Positions 8,575-17,810 of a stretch of DNA of 64,000 bases are shown in pieces; position 1 is the stretch's first letter, and every line of letters starts with the position of its first letter. The notes under the pieces were generated by a model, which searched no databases, was not told the origin of the DNA, and worked only from the letters and a program-made list of their open reading frames with translations. The stretch comes from Jeotgalicoccus saudimassiliensis (lineage in GTDB: Bacteria > Bacillota > Bacilli > Staphylococcales > Salinicoccaceae), in NCBI RefSeq assembly GCF_000756715.1, contig NZ_CCSE01000001.1, forward strand, positions 1,456,001 through 1,520,000. The letters run 5' to 3'. Made by a program: the position numbers and the translations under genes.

Positions 8575-10095
8575 TTAGAAAAATCCTTTAGGTGACTCAC
8601 TGTAGCTTACCAGCAGGTTTTTAGTCTGCTGATAATGTGCAAGCATCATCTTATGGTTTTCCCGGCCAATACCACTCATCTTGTAACCGCCGAATGCTGC
8701 GTGAGCAGGGTAGTCATGGTATGTATTAACCCATACACGTCCTGCCTGAATCGCACGTCCTAAGCGGTATGCTCTGTTCTGGCTGCGCGTCCATACACCT
8801 GCACCAAGTCCGTATAATGTATCGTTGGCAATTTCAATTGCTTCATCGTCATCTTTGTACGTTGCTACTGCTAATACCGGTCCAAAAATTTCTTCCTGGA
8901 AAATACGCATCTTGTTGTTTCCTTTAAAGATTGTCGGTTCGACGTAATATCCATTTTTAATATCGCCATCTACTGATTTTATGTTTCCGCCTGTCAGCAG
9001 TTCAGCGCCTTCTTTTTTACCAATATCAAGGTACGACGCAATTTTTTCCTGCTGCTCATTTGAAGTCTGTGCACCCATCATCGTATCCGGATCTAACGGG
9101 TTGCCGACTTTAATCTGTTCAACACGTTTAATTACACGTTCCATAAACTCATCAAAGATATCTTCATGCACAAGTGCACGTGACGGACATGTACATACTT
9201 CCCCCTGATTCAGCGCAAACATTACAAGTCCTTCAATTGCTTTATCTAAGTATTCATCATCTTCATCCATAACGTCTTTCGCGAAAATGTTTGGTGATTT
9301 ACCGCCGAGCTCAAGTGTTACAGGAATTAGATTCTGACTCGCATTCTGCATAATGATGCGTCCTGTAGTCGTTTCACCCGTAAAGGCAATCTTGTTAATA
9401 TCGGTATGCGTCGCAAGTGACTGTCCGGCTTCTGAACCGAATCCGTTAACAATGTTGAATACACCTTCAGGCAGCAGATCGCCAATTAATTCCGCAAGAT
9501 GCAGAATTGTTGTCGGTGTCTGTTCTGCAGGTTTTAAGACGATAGAGTTACCTGCTGCAAGTGCAGGGGCAATTTTCCACGTCGCCATAAGCAGCGGGAA
9601 GTTCCATGGAATAATCTGTCCGACAACCCCAAGCGGTTCATGATAGTGATACGCTACAGTATCGTTATCGATTTGAGAAATTCCGCCTTCCTGTCCGCGG
9701 ATAACACCTGCAAAATATCTGAAGTGGTCGACTACAAGCGGTAAATCGGCATTCAATGTTTCACGTACAGCTTTACCGTTCTCGAATGTCTCAAGCACTG
9801 CGAGCTCCTCAAGATGCTCTTCTACGCGGTCTGCAATTTTTAACAGGATATTGCTTCGCTCTGTAACAGATGTCAGTCCCCATGACTTCTGTGCTTCACG
9901 TGCTGCCGCAACTGCTTTATCCACATCTTCCTGTTTTGAACGGGGAACTTTTGAAACAACCTCCCCGGTTACCGGTGATTCATTCTCAAAATACTCGCCG
10001 TCTGCAGGCGGTGTCCATTTGCCGCCGATGTAGTTTTCGTACTGTGATTTAATCCTGTACTTTGCGCCTTCTTTGTTCGGAAATTCAAATACCAT
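8575..10095 (-). CDS. NAD-dependent aldehyde dehydrogenase (AldA/AcoD type)
   Basis: This 506-residue enzyme oxidises aldehydes (acetaldehyde or similar) to acids. The ALDH landmarks are N164 in PWNFP, the FTGETTTGR nucleotide-binding loop near 238, the general base E262 in LELGGKSPN, and the nucleophile C301 in GEVCTC (with a second Cys at 303). Length is normal for the acetaldehyde/glycol-aldehyde group that pairs with DUF779. The start is ATG 10095 after AAGGGGG. It forms a two-gene unit with the DUF779 gene. The exact substrate is not determinable from sequence. Confidence 0.9.
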   Translation of the reverse strand: MVFEFPNKEGAKYRIKSQYENYIGGKWTPPADGEYFENESPVTGEVVSKVPRSKQEDVDKAVAAAREAQKSWGLTSVTERSNILLKIADRVEEHLEELAVLETFENGKAVRETLNADLPLVVDHFRYFAGVIRGQEGGISQIDNDTVAYHYHEPLGVVGQIIPWNFPLLMATWKIAPALAAGNSIVLKPAEQTPTTILHLAELIGDLLPEGVFNIVNGFGSEAGQSLATHTDINKIAFTGETTTGRIIMQNASQNLIPVTLELGGKSPNIFAKDVMDEDDEYLDKAIEGLVMFALNQGEVCTCPSRALVHEDIFDEFMERVIKRVEQIKVGNPLDPDTMMGAQTSNEQQEKIASYLDIGKKEGAELLTGGNIKSVDGDIKNGYYVEPTIFKGNNKMRIFQEEIFGPVLAVATYKDDDEAIEIANDTLYGLGAGVWTRSQNRAYRLGRAIQAGRVWVNTYHDYPAHAAFGGYKMSGIGRENHKMMLAHYQQTKNLLVSYSESPKGFF

Positions 10096-10198
10096 TTTAT
10101 TTCCCCCTTGTTTATGTTTGTTGATACTTCCATTCTACCTAATGCGGAATCAAAATGTAAAGGCTTTCAATTTGCAGATAATTTAATTCTGCAATAAA

Positions 10199-10229
10199 AA
10201 AGACAGGCACTTTCAGGCACCCGTCTTAC
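10199..10229 (-). terminator. Terminator of the sulP-usp operon
   Basis: AAGACAGG/CCCGTCTT forms an imperfect stem with one mismatch, followed on the minus strand by a run of six T. It lies just after the universal stress gene. Confidence 0.65.
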
Positions 10230-10231
10230 AT

Positions 10232-10636
10232 TTATTTAACTATCATTACCGGTATCCCGGCTCTTTTCGCCACTTTATAACTGACACTGCCCATCATCAT
10301 TCCCTGCAGAGAATTCAGACCTCTATTGCCAAGCACTATAATATTATAATCCCCGCTGTTAGAGACTTTAACAACCGTTTCATCAGGAAGTCCGCGCTCA
10401 AAAACAACGTTATATTGAACGTTATTCGATTCGTATAAATCAATAATTCCCGACAATTTTTCTTTTTGCTGCTGAACCGTATTTTCGCCGTGAAGTACCG
10501 CGTCTTTCGATTTTTCTATTTGAATTACATTCAGTATTGTCACAGTTGTATCTTTACCGATAAAATTCAGTGTTTCTTCTGCTGCTCTGAAGCTGTTGTC
10601 CGAGCCGTCTGCTGCAAGCAGTACTGATTTATACAT
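10232..10636 (-). CDS. UspA-family universal stress protein
   Basis: This 134-residue single-domain Usp has the ATP-binding type motif G-x2-G-x9-G-S at the C-terminal end (GNRGLNSLQGMMMGSVSYK). The N-terminus, YKSVLLAADGSDNSFRAAEE, is typical. It starts 17 bases after a SulP transporter gene and shares its terminator, an arrangement often seen for Usp proteins and anion transporters. A regulatory or protective role for the transporter is inferred from that linkage only. Confidence 0.9.
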   Translation of the reverse strand: MYKSVLLAADGSDNSFRAAEETLNFIGKDTTVTILNVIQIEKSKDAVLHGENTVQQQKEKLSGIIDLYESNNVQYNVVFERGLPDETVVKVSNSGDYNIIVLGNRGLNSLQGMMMGSVSYKVAKRAGIPVMIVK

Positions 10637-10653
10637 CGAAACTCCTCCTTATT

Positions 10654-12105
10654 TTACGTTAAATGCTGTTCATTCAGCTGACTGAGTTCCTTAACGATTT
10701 TTCTGCTGTCTGCATTCAGCTGATTAACGTAAACTGTGTTGCCCTTATCTTCAAATTTTCTTACCATCGTATCGATTGCATCTACTGCAGAGTCATCCCA
10801 CAGATGCGCTTTCGAGAAATCGAGCATAATATCTTTATCGTATGATTTAAATTCAAGCTGTTCAATCATCGTGTCGATCGAAGCGAAGAAGACCTGTCCT
10901 TCAAAATGGAAGACATAATGATTCTTCGTTAATTCCGATGTTACTTTAACTTTTGAAATCTTAGTAGCAAAAAATATTGCGCTGAAAAACACACCTGCAA
11001 TAACACCGACTGCAAGGTTATTTGTAGCGAGAATAATTGCAACAGTTATCAGCATAACGAAAACATCTGTCCGCGGTGCTTTTTGCATATACCTGAATGT
11101 TTTCCAGTCGAAAGTGCTGATTGTCACGACAATCATAATACCTGCCAGTATCGGCATTGGTATCTGTACTACCAGATCACCAAAAACGATAATCATCAGC
11201 ATTAAAACAAATCCTGCTGTAAACGTCGACAGTCTTGTTGTCGCACCTGCTCTGACGTTAATTACGGACTGGCCGATCATTGCACAGCCGCCCATACCTC
11301 CGAAAAATCCTGTAACGAAGTTTGCGATACCCTGACCGCGTGATTCTTTGTTCTTACTGCTGTATGAATCCGTTGCATTATCGACAATTCTTGCTGTCAG
11401 CAGGCTCTCCACCAGACCGACAATTGCCATTGATAATGAATAAGGGAAGATAATCTTCAGTGTTTCAAGCGTAAATGGCACGTCCGGTATGATAAACGAA
11501 GGCAATGACTTCTCGATTGCCCCAAGATCGCCAACCGTACGTACTTCCGCACCGAGAAAGATATAACATGCTGTTAACACAACAATTGCGATAAGCGGTG
11601 CCGGCAGTTTTGTAAAAAACTTCGGCAGCGCGTAAAGTATAATGAGCGTGACTGCTACATAAATATAAGTATCAAATGAAATTCCGAAAATATGCTGCAG
11701 CTGAGCCATAAATATCATTATTGCGAGCGCGTTAACAAAGCCGATCATTACCGAGTTCGGAATGAATTTTAACAGCTTTCCTACTTTAAAAATTCCGAGA
11801 ATAATCTGGATAATACCCATAAGTATCGTCGCTGCGAATAAATATTCCACACCGTACTCCCTGACGAGCGGAACAACAAGTAATGCAACCGCACCTGTCG
11901 CAGCCGAAATCATTGCCGGTCTGCCGCCGACTATAGAAATAATTACTGCGATAAGAAATGATGCGTACAGACCGACCATAGGGTCAACACCGGCAATAAT
12001 AGAAAACGCAATAGCTTCCGGAATCAGTGCAAGTGCTACGACGACTCCTGCCATAATATTAGTTCCCGGTGCAGTCAGCCATTCTCTTTTAAGTTTTTCT
12101 ATCAT
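10654..12105 (-). CDS. SulP-family anion transporter with STAS domain
   Basis: This 483-residue protein has a membrane domain of about 11-12 helices (residues 1-370) followed by a cytoplasmic STAS domain (about 385-480), the SulP architecture. The signature region VVALALIPEAIAFSIIAGVDP lies at the N-terminus. SulP carriers move sulfate, bicarbonate or other anions. The short bacterial proteins of this subgroup often resemble BicA-type bicarbonate carriers, so the substrate is left open. It is first in a two-gene operon with the Usp gene, and AGGAGAG precedes ATG 12105. Confidence 0.85.
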   Translation of the reverse strand: MIEKLKREWLTAPGTNIMAGVVVALALIPEAIAFSIIAGVDPMVGLYASFLIAVIISIVGGRPAMISAATGAVALLVVPLVREYGVEYLFAATILMGIIQIILGIFKVGKLLKFIPNSVMIGFVNALAIMIFMAQLQHIFGISFDTYIYVAVTLIILYALPKFFTKLPAPLIAIVVLTACYIFLGAEVRTVGDLGAIEKSLPSFIIPDVPFTLETLKIIFPYSLSMAIVGLVESLLTARIVDNATDSYSSKNKESRGQGIANFVTGFFGGMGGCAMIGQSVINVRAGATTRLSTFTAGFVLMLMIIVFGDLVVQIPMPILAGIMIVVTISTFDWKTFRYMQKAPRTDVFVMLITVAIILATNNLAVGVIAGVFFSAIFFATKISKVKVTSELTKNHYVFHFEGQVFFASIDTMIEQLEFKSYDKDIMLDFSKAHLWDDSAVDAIDTMVRKFEDKGNTVYVNQLNADSRKIVKELSQLNEQHLT

Positions 12106-12259
12106 TTTTTCTCTCCTAAAATTAATTGCTTATTCTAAGTATATCAGATGAAATATTTAAATATTGATAAAATAATTGGATAAAATAGCATACGTGTTAA
12201 CTTTCATATAAAATGTATATTAAGACTGTTATTTAAATGGTAAATACAGGAGGGATAAT

Positions 12260-12601
12260 ATGAAAGCCGAACTGACAAAGTTCAAAGTAAAAGAAGGAAA
12301 AAGTGAAGTTGTCGACGAGTGGATCGGGTATATGCGCGATAATATGGATGATGTGCTTTTAAACCTTGAAGGCGAAAAAATGTATGTTGAAACAATTTTC
12401 CGCGAAGTCTTTATGGATGTTGAATATTTATACTGGTACAGCATTCAGAGCGATGAAAACGGAGAAAAAATTGACGACACACATCTGGATGAAAAACACC
12501 TTGAATACATGGATGAATGTATAGATAAAACGTTCCGTCCTGCTGATATGCAGGCAGAGGTAGTAATGCTTCCGGAGCACCTGAGACAGTTAATAAGATA
12601 G
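12260..12601 (+). CDS. Small soluble protein, probably DUF6176
   Basis: This 113-residue acidic, soluble protein has no signal peptide or membrane segment. It begins MKAELTKFKVKEGKSEVVDE and contains a WIGYMRDN...MYVETIF...YLYWYSIQ pattern that I associate, with moderate confidence, with the DUF6176 family, a ferredoxin-like (dimeric alpha/beta barrel) fold. Function is unknown. It has its own RBS (AGGAGGG) and terminator, so it is monocistronic and divergent from the SulP operon. Confidence 0.7.
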   Translation: MKAELTKFKVKEGKSEVVDEWIGYMRDNMDDVLLNLEGEKMYVETIFREVFMDVEYLYWYSIQSDENGEKIDDTHLDEKHLEYMDECIDKTFRPADMQAEVVMLPEHLRQLIR

Positions 12602-12608
12602 ATGAACG

Positions 12609-12637
12609 ACCTGCCTATAAAAAACGGCAGGTATTTT
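12609..12637 (+). terminator. Terminator of the DUF6176-like gene
   Basis: ACCTGCC/GGCAGGT stem with a 10-base A-rich loop, followed by ATTTTTAT. Confidence 0.85.
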
Positions 12638-12760
12638 TATGTCGATTTATCTAATTCTGCTAAAAGCTGTCATTTTAAAACCGGATAATAGATACCCCCT
12701 TAATTTTTGCTGTATAATAGCAGAATAATATATTTTTAAATATAGAATTGAGGATGCGAT

Positions 12761-15700
12761 ATGAGAAAATTGGCAGACTTGTTATTAAAACGAAGCCTGC
12801 TGTTCATAGTTTTAATTTTTACAGTGTCGGTTGTCGGCGTGTATACTTTTTTAACTATCGATCAGCGTGAAATTCCGGAAACAGAAGTGAATTTAATTAA
12901 CGTTATCACTGCCTGGCCGGGGGCAGATAAAGATGACATTGAAGAGAACGTTACAAACATTATTGAAACGGAAATGTTCAGTATCTCAGATATTGAAGAT
13001 GTATCGTCCGTATCGGAAGATAATGTTTCAGTACTTACGCTTTCTCTCAGTGACGGCAGCACTCCGGATAATGTGCTTAATGATGTTAACAACCTGGTGC
13101 AGAGCATCAGCGGTGATCTGCCGGAAAATGCTGCCCAGCCGGAAGTTGAATCCATCACAAATGCCTTTCCGCTCTTAAGCTATCAGATACATAGTGATTC
13201 CTTCGAAAATCTGGAAGCAGTCAGAGGAGACGTTGAAAGCTTAAAACAGGAAATTATACAAATGAACGGTGTCGACAGCGTAACAATCAAAGGTTACCGC
13301 GAGTCGGCATACGAAATTCAGCTGGACTGGGATGCTTTGGCAGAAGAACAGCTGAATCCAAATGAAATTATGAATGAAATTGATTTATCGCTCAGTCCTG
13401 TCATACTTGGCCAGGATGTTCAGGATGACGAAATTATTCGTTTATCATTTGAAGATGAAACAGCTCTTCGAACACTTGAAGAAGTGCGTATCGGTGAAGA
13501 CAGAGTGCCGCTCTTAGATGTCGCAAGCATTGAGTCAGTTGAGAGCACACCTGAAGATATTGTTCAGTATAACGGTGAGGATGCAATATCATTCACAGTA
13601 TTCTTATCAAGTGAAGAAGATGTACCGTCAGTATCTGAAAATGTCGAGTCTGTTATTAATGACAGCTTTGACAATATGCCTGACAACGTAACAGTAGATA
13701 ATATTTCATCGGAAAGAGAAAACGTTGAAGATATATTTATCGGCTTATACACATCACTGCTGATTGCAGTAATTGCTGTTATTATCGGTACGTCAATCGG
13801 ACTGTCATTATTTGGTTCGATTACAGTAATGCTGACTGTACTTATTTCAATCTTTATCGGACTTATTCCGGTACCGTGGATGGGTGTTGACCTGAACCAG
13901 ATTTCCGTTATCGGTTTAATTATCGCGCTCGGTATACTCGTCGATGACTCGATTGTCGTTAACGATAATATTGAACGCAGATTCACCCTCGGAGACAGTA
14001 AAGGTGATGCGATTTATAACGGTGTGAAAGAGGTTGCACCATCAGTTATTGCATCAACAGCTGCTATCGTCTTTACATTCTCGCCGCTTCTGCTATTATC
14101 CGGTGCGAATGGTGACTTTATAAAAGCACTGCCGAGTATTTTAATATCTACAATGATTGTTTCAACAGTGCTTGCCCTGACATTTATTCCGGCGATGCGC
14201 AATGTAATTCCTTACAAAAAAGTACCTAAGAATCCAGGGTTATTAGGAAAAGCATTTACATGGGGCAGTAAAGTTTACGCCGATAAAGTATTGCCTAAAG
14301 TATTAAAACGTCCAGTGCTGTCGTTCCTGGCAATACTCATTGTCACTTTACTGTCAGTCGGTCTTGTCCGCTTCACACCATTTGAGTTTTTCCCTGAAGC
14401 CGATCGTTCAGAAGTAACAATTGATCTGATTTTTAATGAAGGACAGACTATCCAGAAGACACATGAAGATACAGAGGAAGTCCTCGCTCATCTATTGGAA
14501 GTTATGGACCATGTCGAAGGTTCATCTATCTTTACAGGTGAAGGTCTGCCGAACTTATTTGGTGCTTCTTTAGACCAGTCTGGTGAAAATACAGCACAGA
14601 TTGCACTGCAGATAGACAAAGAAAAAATGAGCGCTTCAGCAACAATCGATGAATATGAAGCACCGCTGCGCGAAGCATTCCCGGATGCTAAAATATTCAT
14701 GAACACGATTATCCAGGGGCCGCCTGCCAGCGCTCCAATTACAGTAGAATTCTTCGAAGAAGACTTAGATACTTTAAGTTCCGAAGTTGCAGAACTCACT
14801 GAACAGCTTGAAAATGAAGGTGCAATCGTTACTTCAAGCATCGGCAATCCTGTAGACACATTACAGTACAGTATTGATTACGATGCACTGGAAGAGAACG
14901 GCATTTCGATATCACAGGTTAAAAATGAACTGAACATGATTTCAGAAGGCATTCCGATGCAGGAAATCATTGAAGACGGCAGCAGTAAAGAGCTGTCTCT
15001 GAAATATGCAGATGAGTTTAATCTCGATAACGTCGATATTGTAAATATCGAAGACGGCCGTCCGGAAACGTATCCGCTAAGCGACTTCGTTACAGTATCG
15101 GAAACTGAAGATACACCTGCAATTCAGCACAAGAACGGTGAAAGAACTGCTGAACTTCAAGTGTATTCCGATGATGGAGCAAATATTGAATCGTTAATCA
15201 GCGATTACAGTAACAGCCTCGACGGCAGTACAGAAGTTATCGTCGGCGGAGAATCATCCGACCAGACTGACTTCTTTATCGAAATTAGTATTTTATTCTC
15301 AGTAATACTGATTCTTGTATACCTTGTTATCGCATTTGAATTTAACTCACTCGTCTTGCCGCTGATTATAGTATTCAGCATCTTCTTAGCAATAAGCGGG
15401 GGCATTATCGGCCTGTTTGTAACTCAGACACCAATCAGCTTCCTCGGTATAATGGGGATGGTCTCACTGACCGGTATCGTCGTCAGAAACGCGATTGTGT
15501 TAATAGACTTTATAGAAATTCGCAGAAAAGATGGCAGTGTGGACGATATTTACGAAGCGATTTACGAAAGCGGACGTGCAAGATTCAAACCGATTATTTT
15601 AACGACTGTAACAAGTATACTTGCATTGATACCTGTCGCATTCAGCGGTGACGTGCTGTTTGAACCGCTCGCAGTCACAGTCATTGCCGGACTTGCATTC

Positions 15701-15778
15701 TCGACATTGCTGTCGATGCTTGCAACACCTGCACTGTACTACTTCTACTACAAATTTAAATACGGCAAGAAGAAATAA
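12761..15778 (+). CDS. RND-family efflux pump, single-gene Gram-positive type
   Basis: This 1005-residue RND permease has two tandem halves, each with one leading helix, a large extracellular porter loop and five to six membrane helices. Helix-4 residues read LGILVDDSIVVNDNIERR, keeping the adjacent Asp pair that forms the proton relay in AcrB. The second half has VSLTGIVVRNAIVLIDFIE. There is no membrane-fusion or outer-membrane partner gene, as expected in a one-membrane cell (compare SwrC/YerP of Bacillus, which exports surfactin). An extended TATAAT (12712-12717) precedes it. It is monocistronic, with a perfect palindromic terminator. A paralogue lies at 56991-60227. Confidence 0.9.
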   Translation: MRKLADLLLKRSLLFIVLIFTVSVVGVYTFLTIDQREIPETEVNLINVITAWPGADKDDIEENVTNIIETEMFSISDIEDVSSVSEDNVSVLTLSLSDGSTPDNVLNDVNNLVQSISGDLPENAAQPEVESITNAFPLLSYQIHSDSFENLEAVRGDVESLKQEIIQMNGVDSVTIKGYRESAYEIQLDWDALAEEQLNPNEIMNEIDLSLSPVILGQDVQDDEIIRLSFEDETALRTLEEVRIGEDRVPLLDVASIESVESTPEDIVQYNGEDAISFTVFLSSEEDVPSVSENVESVINDSFDNMPDNVTVDNISSERENVEDIFIGLYTSLLIAVIAVIIGTSIGLSLFGSITVMLTVLISIFIGLIPVPWMGVDLNQISVIGLIIALGILVDDSIVVNDNIERRFTLGDSKGDAIYNGVKEVAPSVIASTAAIVFTFSPLLLLSGANGDFIKALPSILISTMIVSTVLALTFIPAMRNVIPYKKVPKNPGLLGKAFTWGSKVYADKVLPKVLKRPVLSFLAILIVTLLSVGLVRFTPFEFFPEADRSEVTIDLIFNEGQTIQKTHEDTEEVLAHLLEVMDHVEGSSIFTGEGLPNLFGASLDQSGENTAQIALQIDKEKMSASATIDEYEAPLREAFPDAKIFMNTIIQGPPASAPITVEFFEEDLDTLSSEVAELTEQLENEGAIVTSSIGNPVDTLQYSIDYDALEENGISISQVKNELNMISEGIPMQEIIEDGSSKELSLKYADEFNLDNVDIVNIEDGRPETYPLSDFVTVSETEDTPAIQHKNGERTAELQVYSDDGANIESLISDYSNSLDGSTEVIVGGESSDQTDFFIEISILFSVILILVYLVIAFEFNSLVLPLIIVFSIFLAISGGIIGLFVTQTPISFLGIMGMVSLTGIVVRNAIVLIDFIEIRRKDGSVDDIYEAIYESGRARFKPIILTTVTSILALIPVAFSGDVLFEPLAVTVIAGLAFSTLLSMLATPALYYFYYKFKYGKKK

Positions 15779-15786
15779 GATAAGAT

Positions 15787-15816
15787 AAAAAGGACTTCCC
15801 GCGGGAAGTCCTTTTT
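15787..15816. terminator. Perfect 30-bp palindromic bidirectional terminator
   Basis: A 15+15 bp perfect palindrome (AAAAAGGACTTCCCG and its complement) has A/T tracts on both sides. It separates the RND gene from the end of the convergent iron-locus left arm, whose last stop codon lies one base later. Confidence 0.9.
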
Positions 15817-16422
15817 TTATTTGCCGCTTGCAAGATAAGGAAAGAAGCCTTCTAAAAATCTTTCCGTTGCAGGCATGAAATATGAGCCAAAATGATAGTC
15901 CGGATCCAGTGTCGTCACAATCCATCTGCCGCCTGACGGTAATTTCTCTTCAAACATCACAGCACCGCCATCTGCTGTTGTAATTAATTTTTCAGCGTTC
16001 GCGGACGGCCAGAATACACCGTGCTGATGCCATGTACAGCTCTCCAGTGTTAGATAGCCGTTAAACATCGGATGTTCCGGCGACTCGAGTTTTAAGCCGC
16101 TGTCAGCATCTTTTTTAAGCCACCACCAGAAATTTGTCGGACGTGATTCCCAATGCTGTTCAGGCATCCACTCCCACGGCTGCGGTCCGAATACGGCAAC
16201 TGTACCGCCATTATTTGCAAAATCTGTAATTTTTTCAGCACTTGCCAGAAGAAGCTCCTTGTTGAGCTGTGAAGGAACATAAAGCACATCGAGCCCGCTT
16301 AAATCCGTAGTTAAAAATTCAGGGTGATAAATTATTCTGTCGATATACTGATTAAATTTGGGCTCATGAAATGTTCTGTAGTGTGCATCGTTTCCTGAGT
16401 AAATAACGCCTATTTTCTTCAT
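15817..16422 (-). CDS. Family B protein, left arm (GATase-like fold, iron locus)
   Basis: This 201-residue soluble protein is the second gene of the left arm. It looks like a flavodoxin/class-I-amidotransferase-like alpha/beta fold (strand KIGVIYSG, then LDVLYVPS, then GGTVAVFGP), but I see no Cys in the nucleophile-elbow position. It is collinear with the right-arm protein at 17807. Shared blocks in this copy are MPEQHWE..NFWWW (86-101), HP (117-118), WHQHG (131-135) and IVTTLDPDYHFG (168-179). These conserved His/Trp residues suggest a ligand- or metal-binding pocket, which is inference. Its ATG overlaps the stop of the family A gene by four bases (ATGA). I do not recognise a named family; ThuA-like proteins are the nearest resemblance. 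Confidence 0.8.
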   Translation of the reverse strand: MKKIGVIYSGNDAHYRTFHEPKFNQYIDRIIYHPEFLTTDLSGLDVLYVPSQLNKELLLASAEKITDFANNGGTVAVFGPQPWEWMPEQHWESRPTNFWWWLKKDADSGLKLESPEHPMFNGYLTLESCTWHQHGVFWPSANAEKLITTADGGAVMFEEKLPSGGRWIVTTLDPDYHFGSYFMPATERFLEGFFPYLASGK

Positions 16423-17048
16423 TCTGCTGACTCTCCTTTTAACGCTTTAGCCTCATTATGCAGCCACTGGATAAACTGCGGTCTTAATCTATCTGTCGTT
16501 TTGCCATCTTTATAGTAACCGTGCAGGGGGCGGCCGGCATGTACAAATATCGTACCTCTTGTCGAGTGTCTGTCTGCATATGAGCATATATGTCCGCTCT
16601 CAAATATTAAATGAACTTCACTTTTCTCATCCGCATGATAATGACCTCTCGCAAAAAATCCTGCTACACCTTTATTGAACGTCATATCTTCTGTCAACAC
16701 ACCTTTAAAAATCGACGAGTTCTCTTGCGGATATAAATTATAATCGCTGAAATGTTTAATTTTCTCCGGCATGAAAAGCGGAGCTCCCGGCAGCCACGGT
16801 CTGAATAAATGTCCAAAAAATGCGATGATTTTACCTTGTGATAAAAACTTTTCAATTACATTTTTATGCATGTAAAGATTTTCCTGATCTGCAAAATTAG
16901 GCACCATAATAACATCAAAATCAGAGAACTCGTAACTTCCTATTTCATATTGCGGCACCTGTTGAATCATAATATTCTCATTTGGTAAGACTTCAGTATT
17001 ATTTCCAAATGCATTTCCAGAATCTAAAAACGCTATTTTCAAGCTCAT
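16419..17048 (-). CDS. Family A protein, left arm (GATase-like fold, iron locus)
   Basis: This 209-residue soluble protein is the first gene of the left arm. I start it at ATG 17048, with AAGGAG upstream, instead of the in-frame ATG 17075. This gives a length matching its paralogue at 17184 (208 residues). Shared blocks here are KGVAGFFARG (126-135), YADRHSTRGTI (157-167) and the tail EAKALKG. The N-terminal half again suggests an alpha/beta amidotransferase-like fold (FDVIMVPN, GKIIAFFGH) without a catalytic Cys at the turn. It is transcribed from a strong TTGACA-N18-TAGAAT promoter covered by a Fur box, so it should be made in iron starvation. Function is unknown. Confidence 0.8.
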   Translation of the reverse strand: MSLKIAFLDSGNAFGNNTEVLPNENIMIQQVPQYEIGSYEFSDFDVIMVPNFADQENLYMHKNVIEKFLSQGKIIAFFGHLFRPWLPGAPLFMPEKIKHFSDYNLYPQENSSIFKGVLTEDMTFNKGVAGFFARGHYHADEKSEVHLIFESGHICSYADRHSTRGTIFVHAGRPLHGYYKDGKTTDRLRPQFIQWLHNEAKALKGESAE

Positions 17049-17087
17049 TTTCCTGCTCCTTATTAATTTCGTCATATTTATTTTACT

Positions 17088-17123
17088 ATTCTAGTTGAAA
17101 ATGATTATCATTGTCAATATACT
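17088..17123. promoter_or_regulatory. Divergent overlapping promoters under one Fur box
   Basis: GAAAATGATTATCATTGTC (17097-17115) matches the 19-bp Fur consensus GATAATGATAATCATTATC at 16 of 19 positions. The plus-strand promoter is TTGAAA (17095-17100), N17, TATACT (17118-17123). The minus-strand promoter is TTGACA (17117-17112), N18, TAGAAT (17093-17088). The two promoters occupy the same DNA, so one Fur dimer pair would silence both arms. Confidence 0.85.
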
Positions 17124-17183
17124 AGTGATTGTGCAATTTTATCTTTTCATTAAAATTTTAAATGTTTTGGAGATGTAAACATC

Positions 17184-17810
17184 ATGAATAATATTTTGTA
17201 TCTTGGTATTGATATACAGTTTGCCCGGCTTAACGACACGGATCATAAAAGAGGGTTGACCTTCCTCAGCCAGTACGATTTGCCTTATACAGATTTAAAT
17301 ACATACGACGGTCTCATCATCTCGACTCATATCGATGAGTATTTTATGGCTGAACACGACGACCAGCTGCAGGCTTACTTAAATAATGGCGGTGTTATTT
17401 TCTCACTCGCTGAAAAAGGCATGGACTGGCTGCAGCAGGTGCCCGACTGGAAACGTTCGCCGCTGTCGCTGAAAGACAGAGAAGTACATATTAAAAAAAC
17501 AGATCACGGTTTTTTAGAAAATATTCAGCCGAAACATCTGGAATACCGTAAAGGCGTGCGCGGTTTCTTTTCACGCGGATATTTTGAAACCGTTCCAAAA
17601 GCCGCTGAGGTATTGATTACCGATCAGAATAACGATGTCATCATGTACGTGGACAGAGCATCTACGAACGGGACGATTTACGCCGGTGCGGGAACTGATC
17701 TTTATCGTATTTATGCCGATGAGGATAACTCGGCTAATCAGGCAGGATTACAGATGCTTAAAGCTATCCGTAAGGAAGCTGCACTCATTAAAGGGAGAGT
17801 GAAATCATGA
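17184..17810 (+). CDS. Family A protein, right arm (GATase-like fold, iron locus)
   Basis: This 208-residue paralogue of the left-arm protein at 16419-17048 has its shared blocks at KGVRGFFSRG (123-132), YVDRASTNGTI (155-165) and EAALIKG near the C-terminus. Outside these blocks the two copies have diverged widely, so the duplication is old or was acquired as two lineages. There is no signal peptide and no membrane helix, so it should be cytoplasmic. It is first in the operon that continues through the family B gene into the siderophore transporter, and it overlaps the next start by four bases. Iron-starvation expression is inferred from the Fur box. Confidence 0.8.
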   Translation: MNNILYLGIDIQFARLNDTDHKRGLTFLSQYDLPYTDLNTYDGLIISTHIDEYFMAEHDDQLQAYLNNGGVIFSLAEKGMDWLQQVPDWKRSPLSLKDREVHIKKTDHGFLENIQPKHLEYRKGVRGFFSRGYFETVPKAAEVLITDQNNDVIMYVDRASTNGTIYAGAGTDLYRIYADEDNSANQAGLQMLKAIRKEAALIKGRVKS

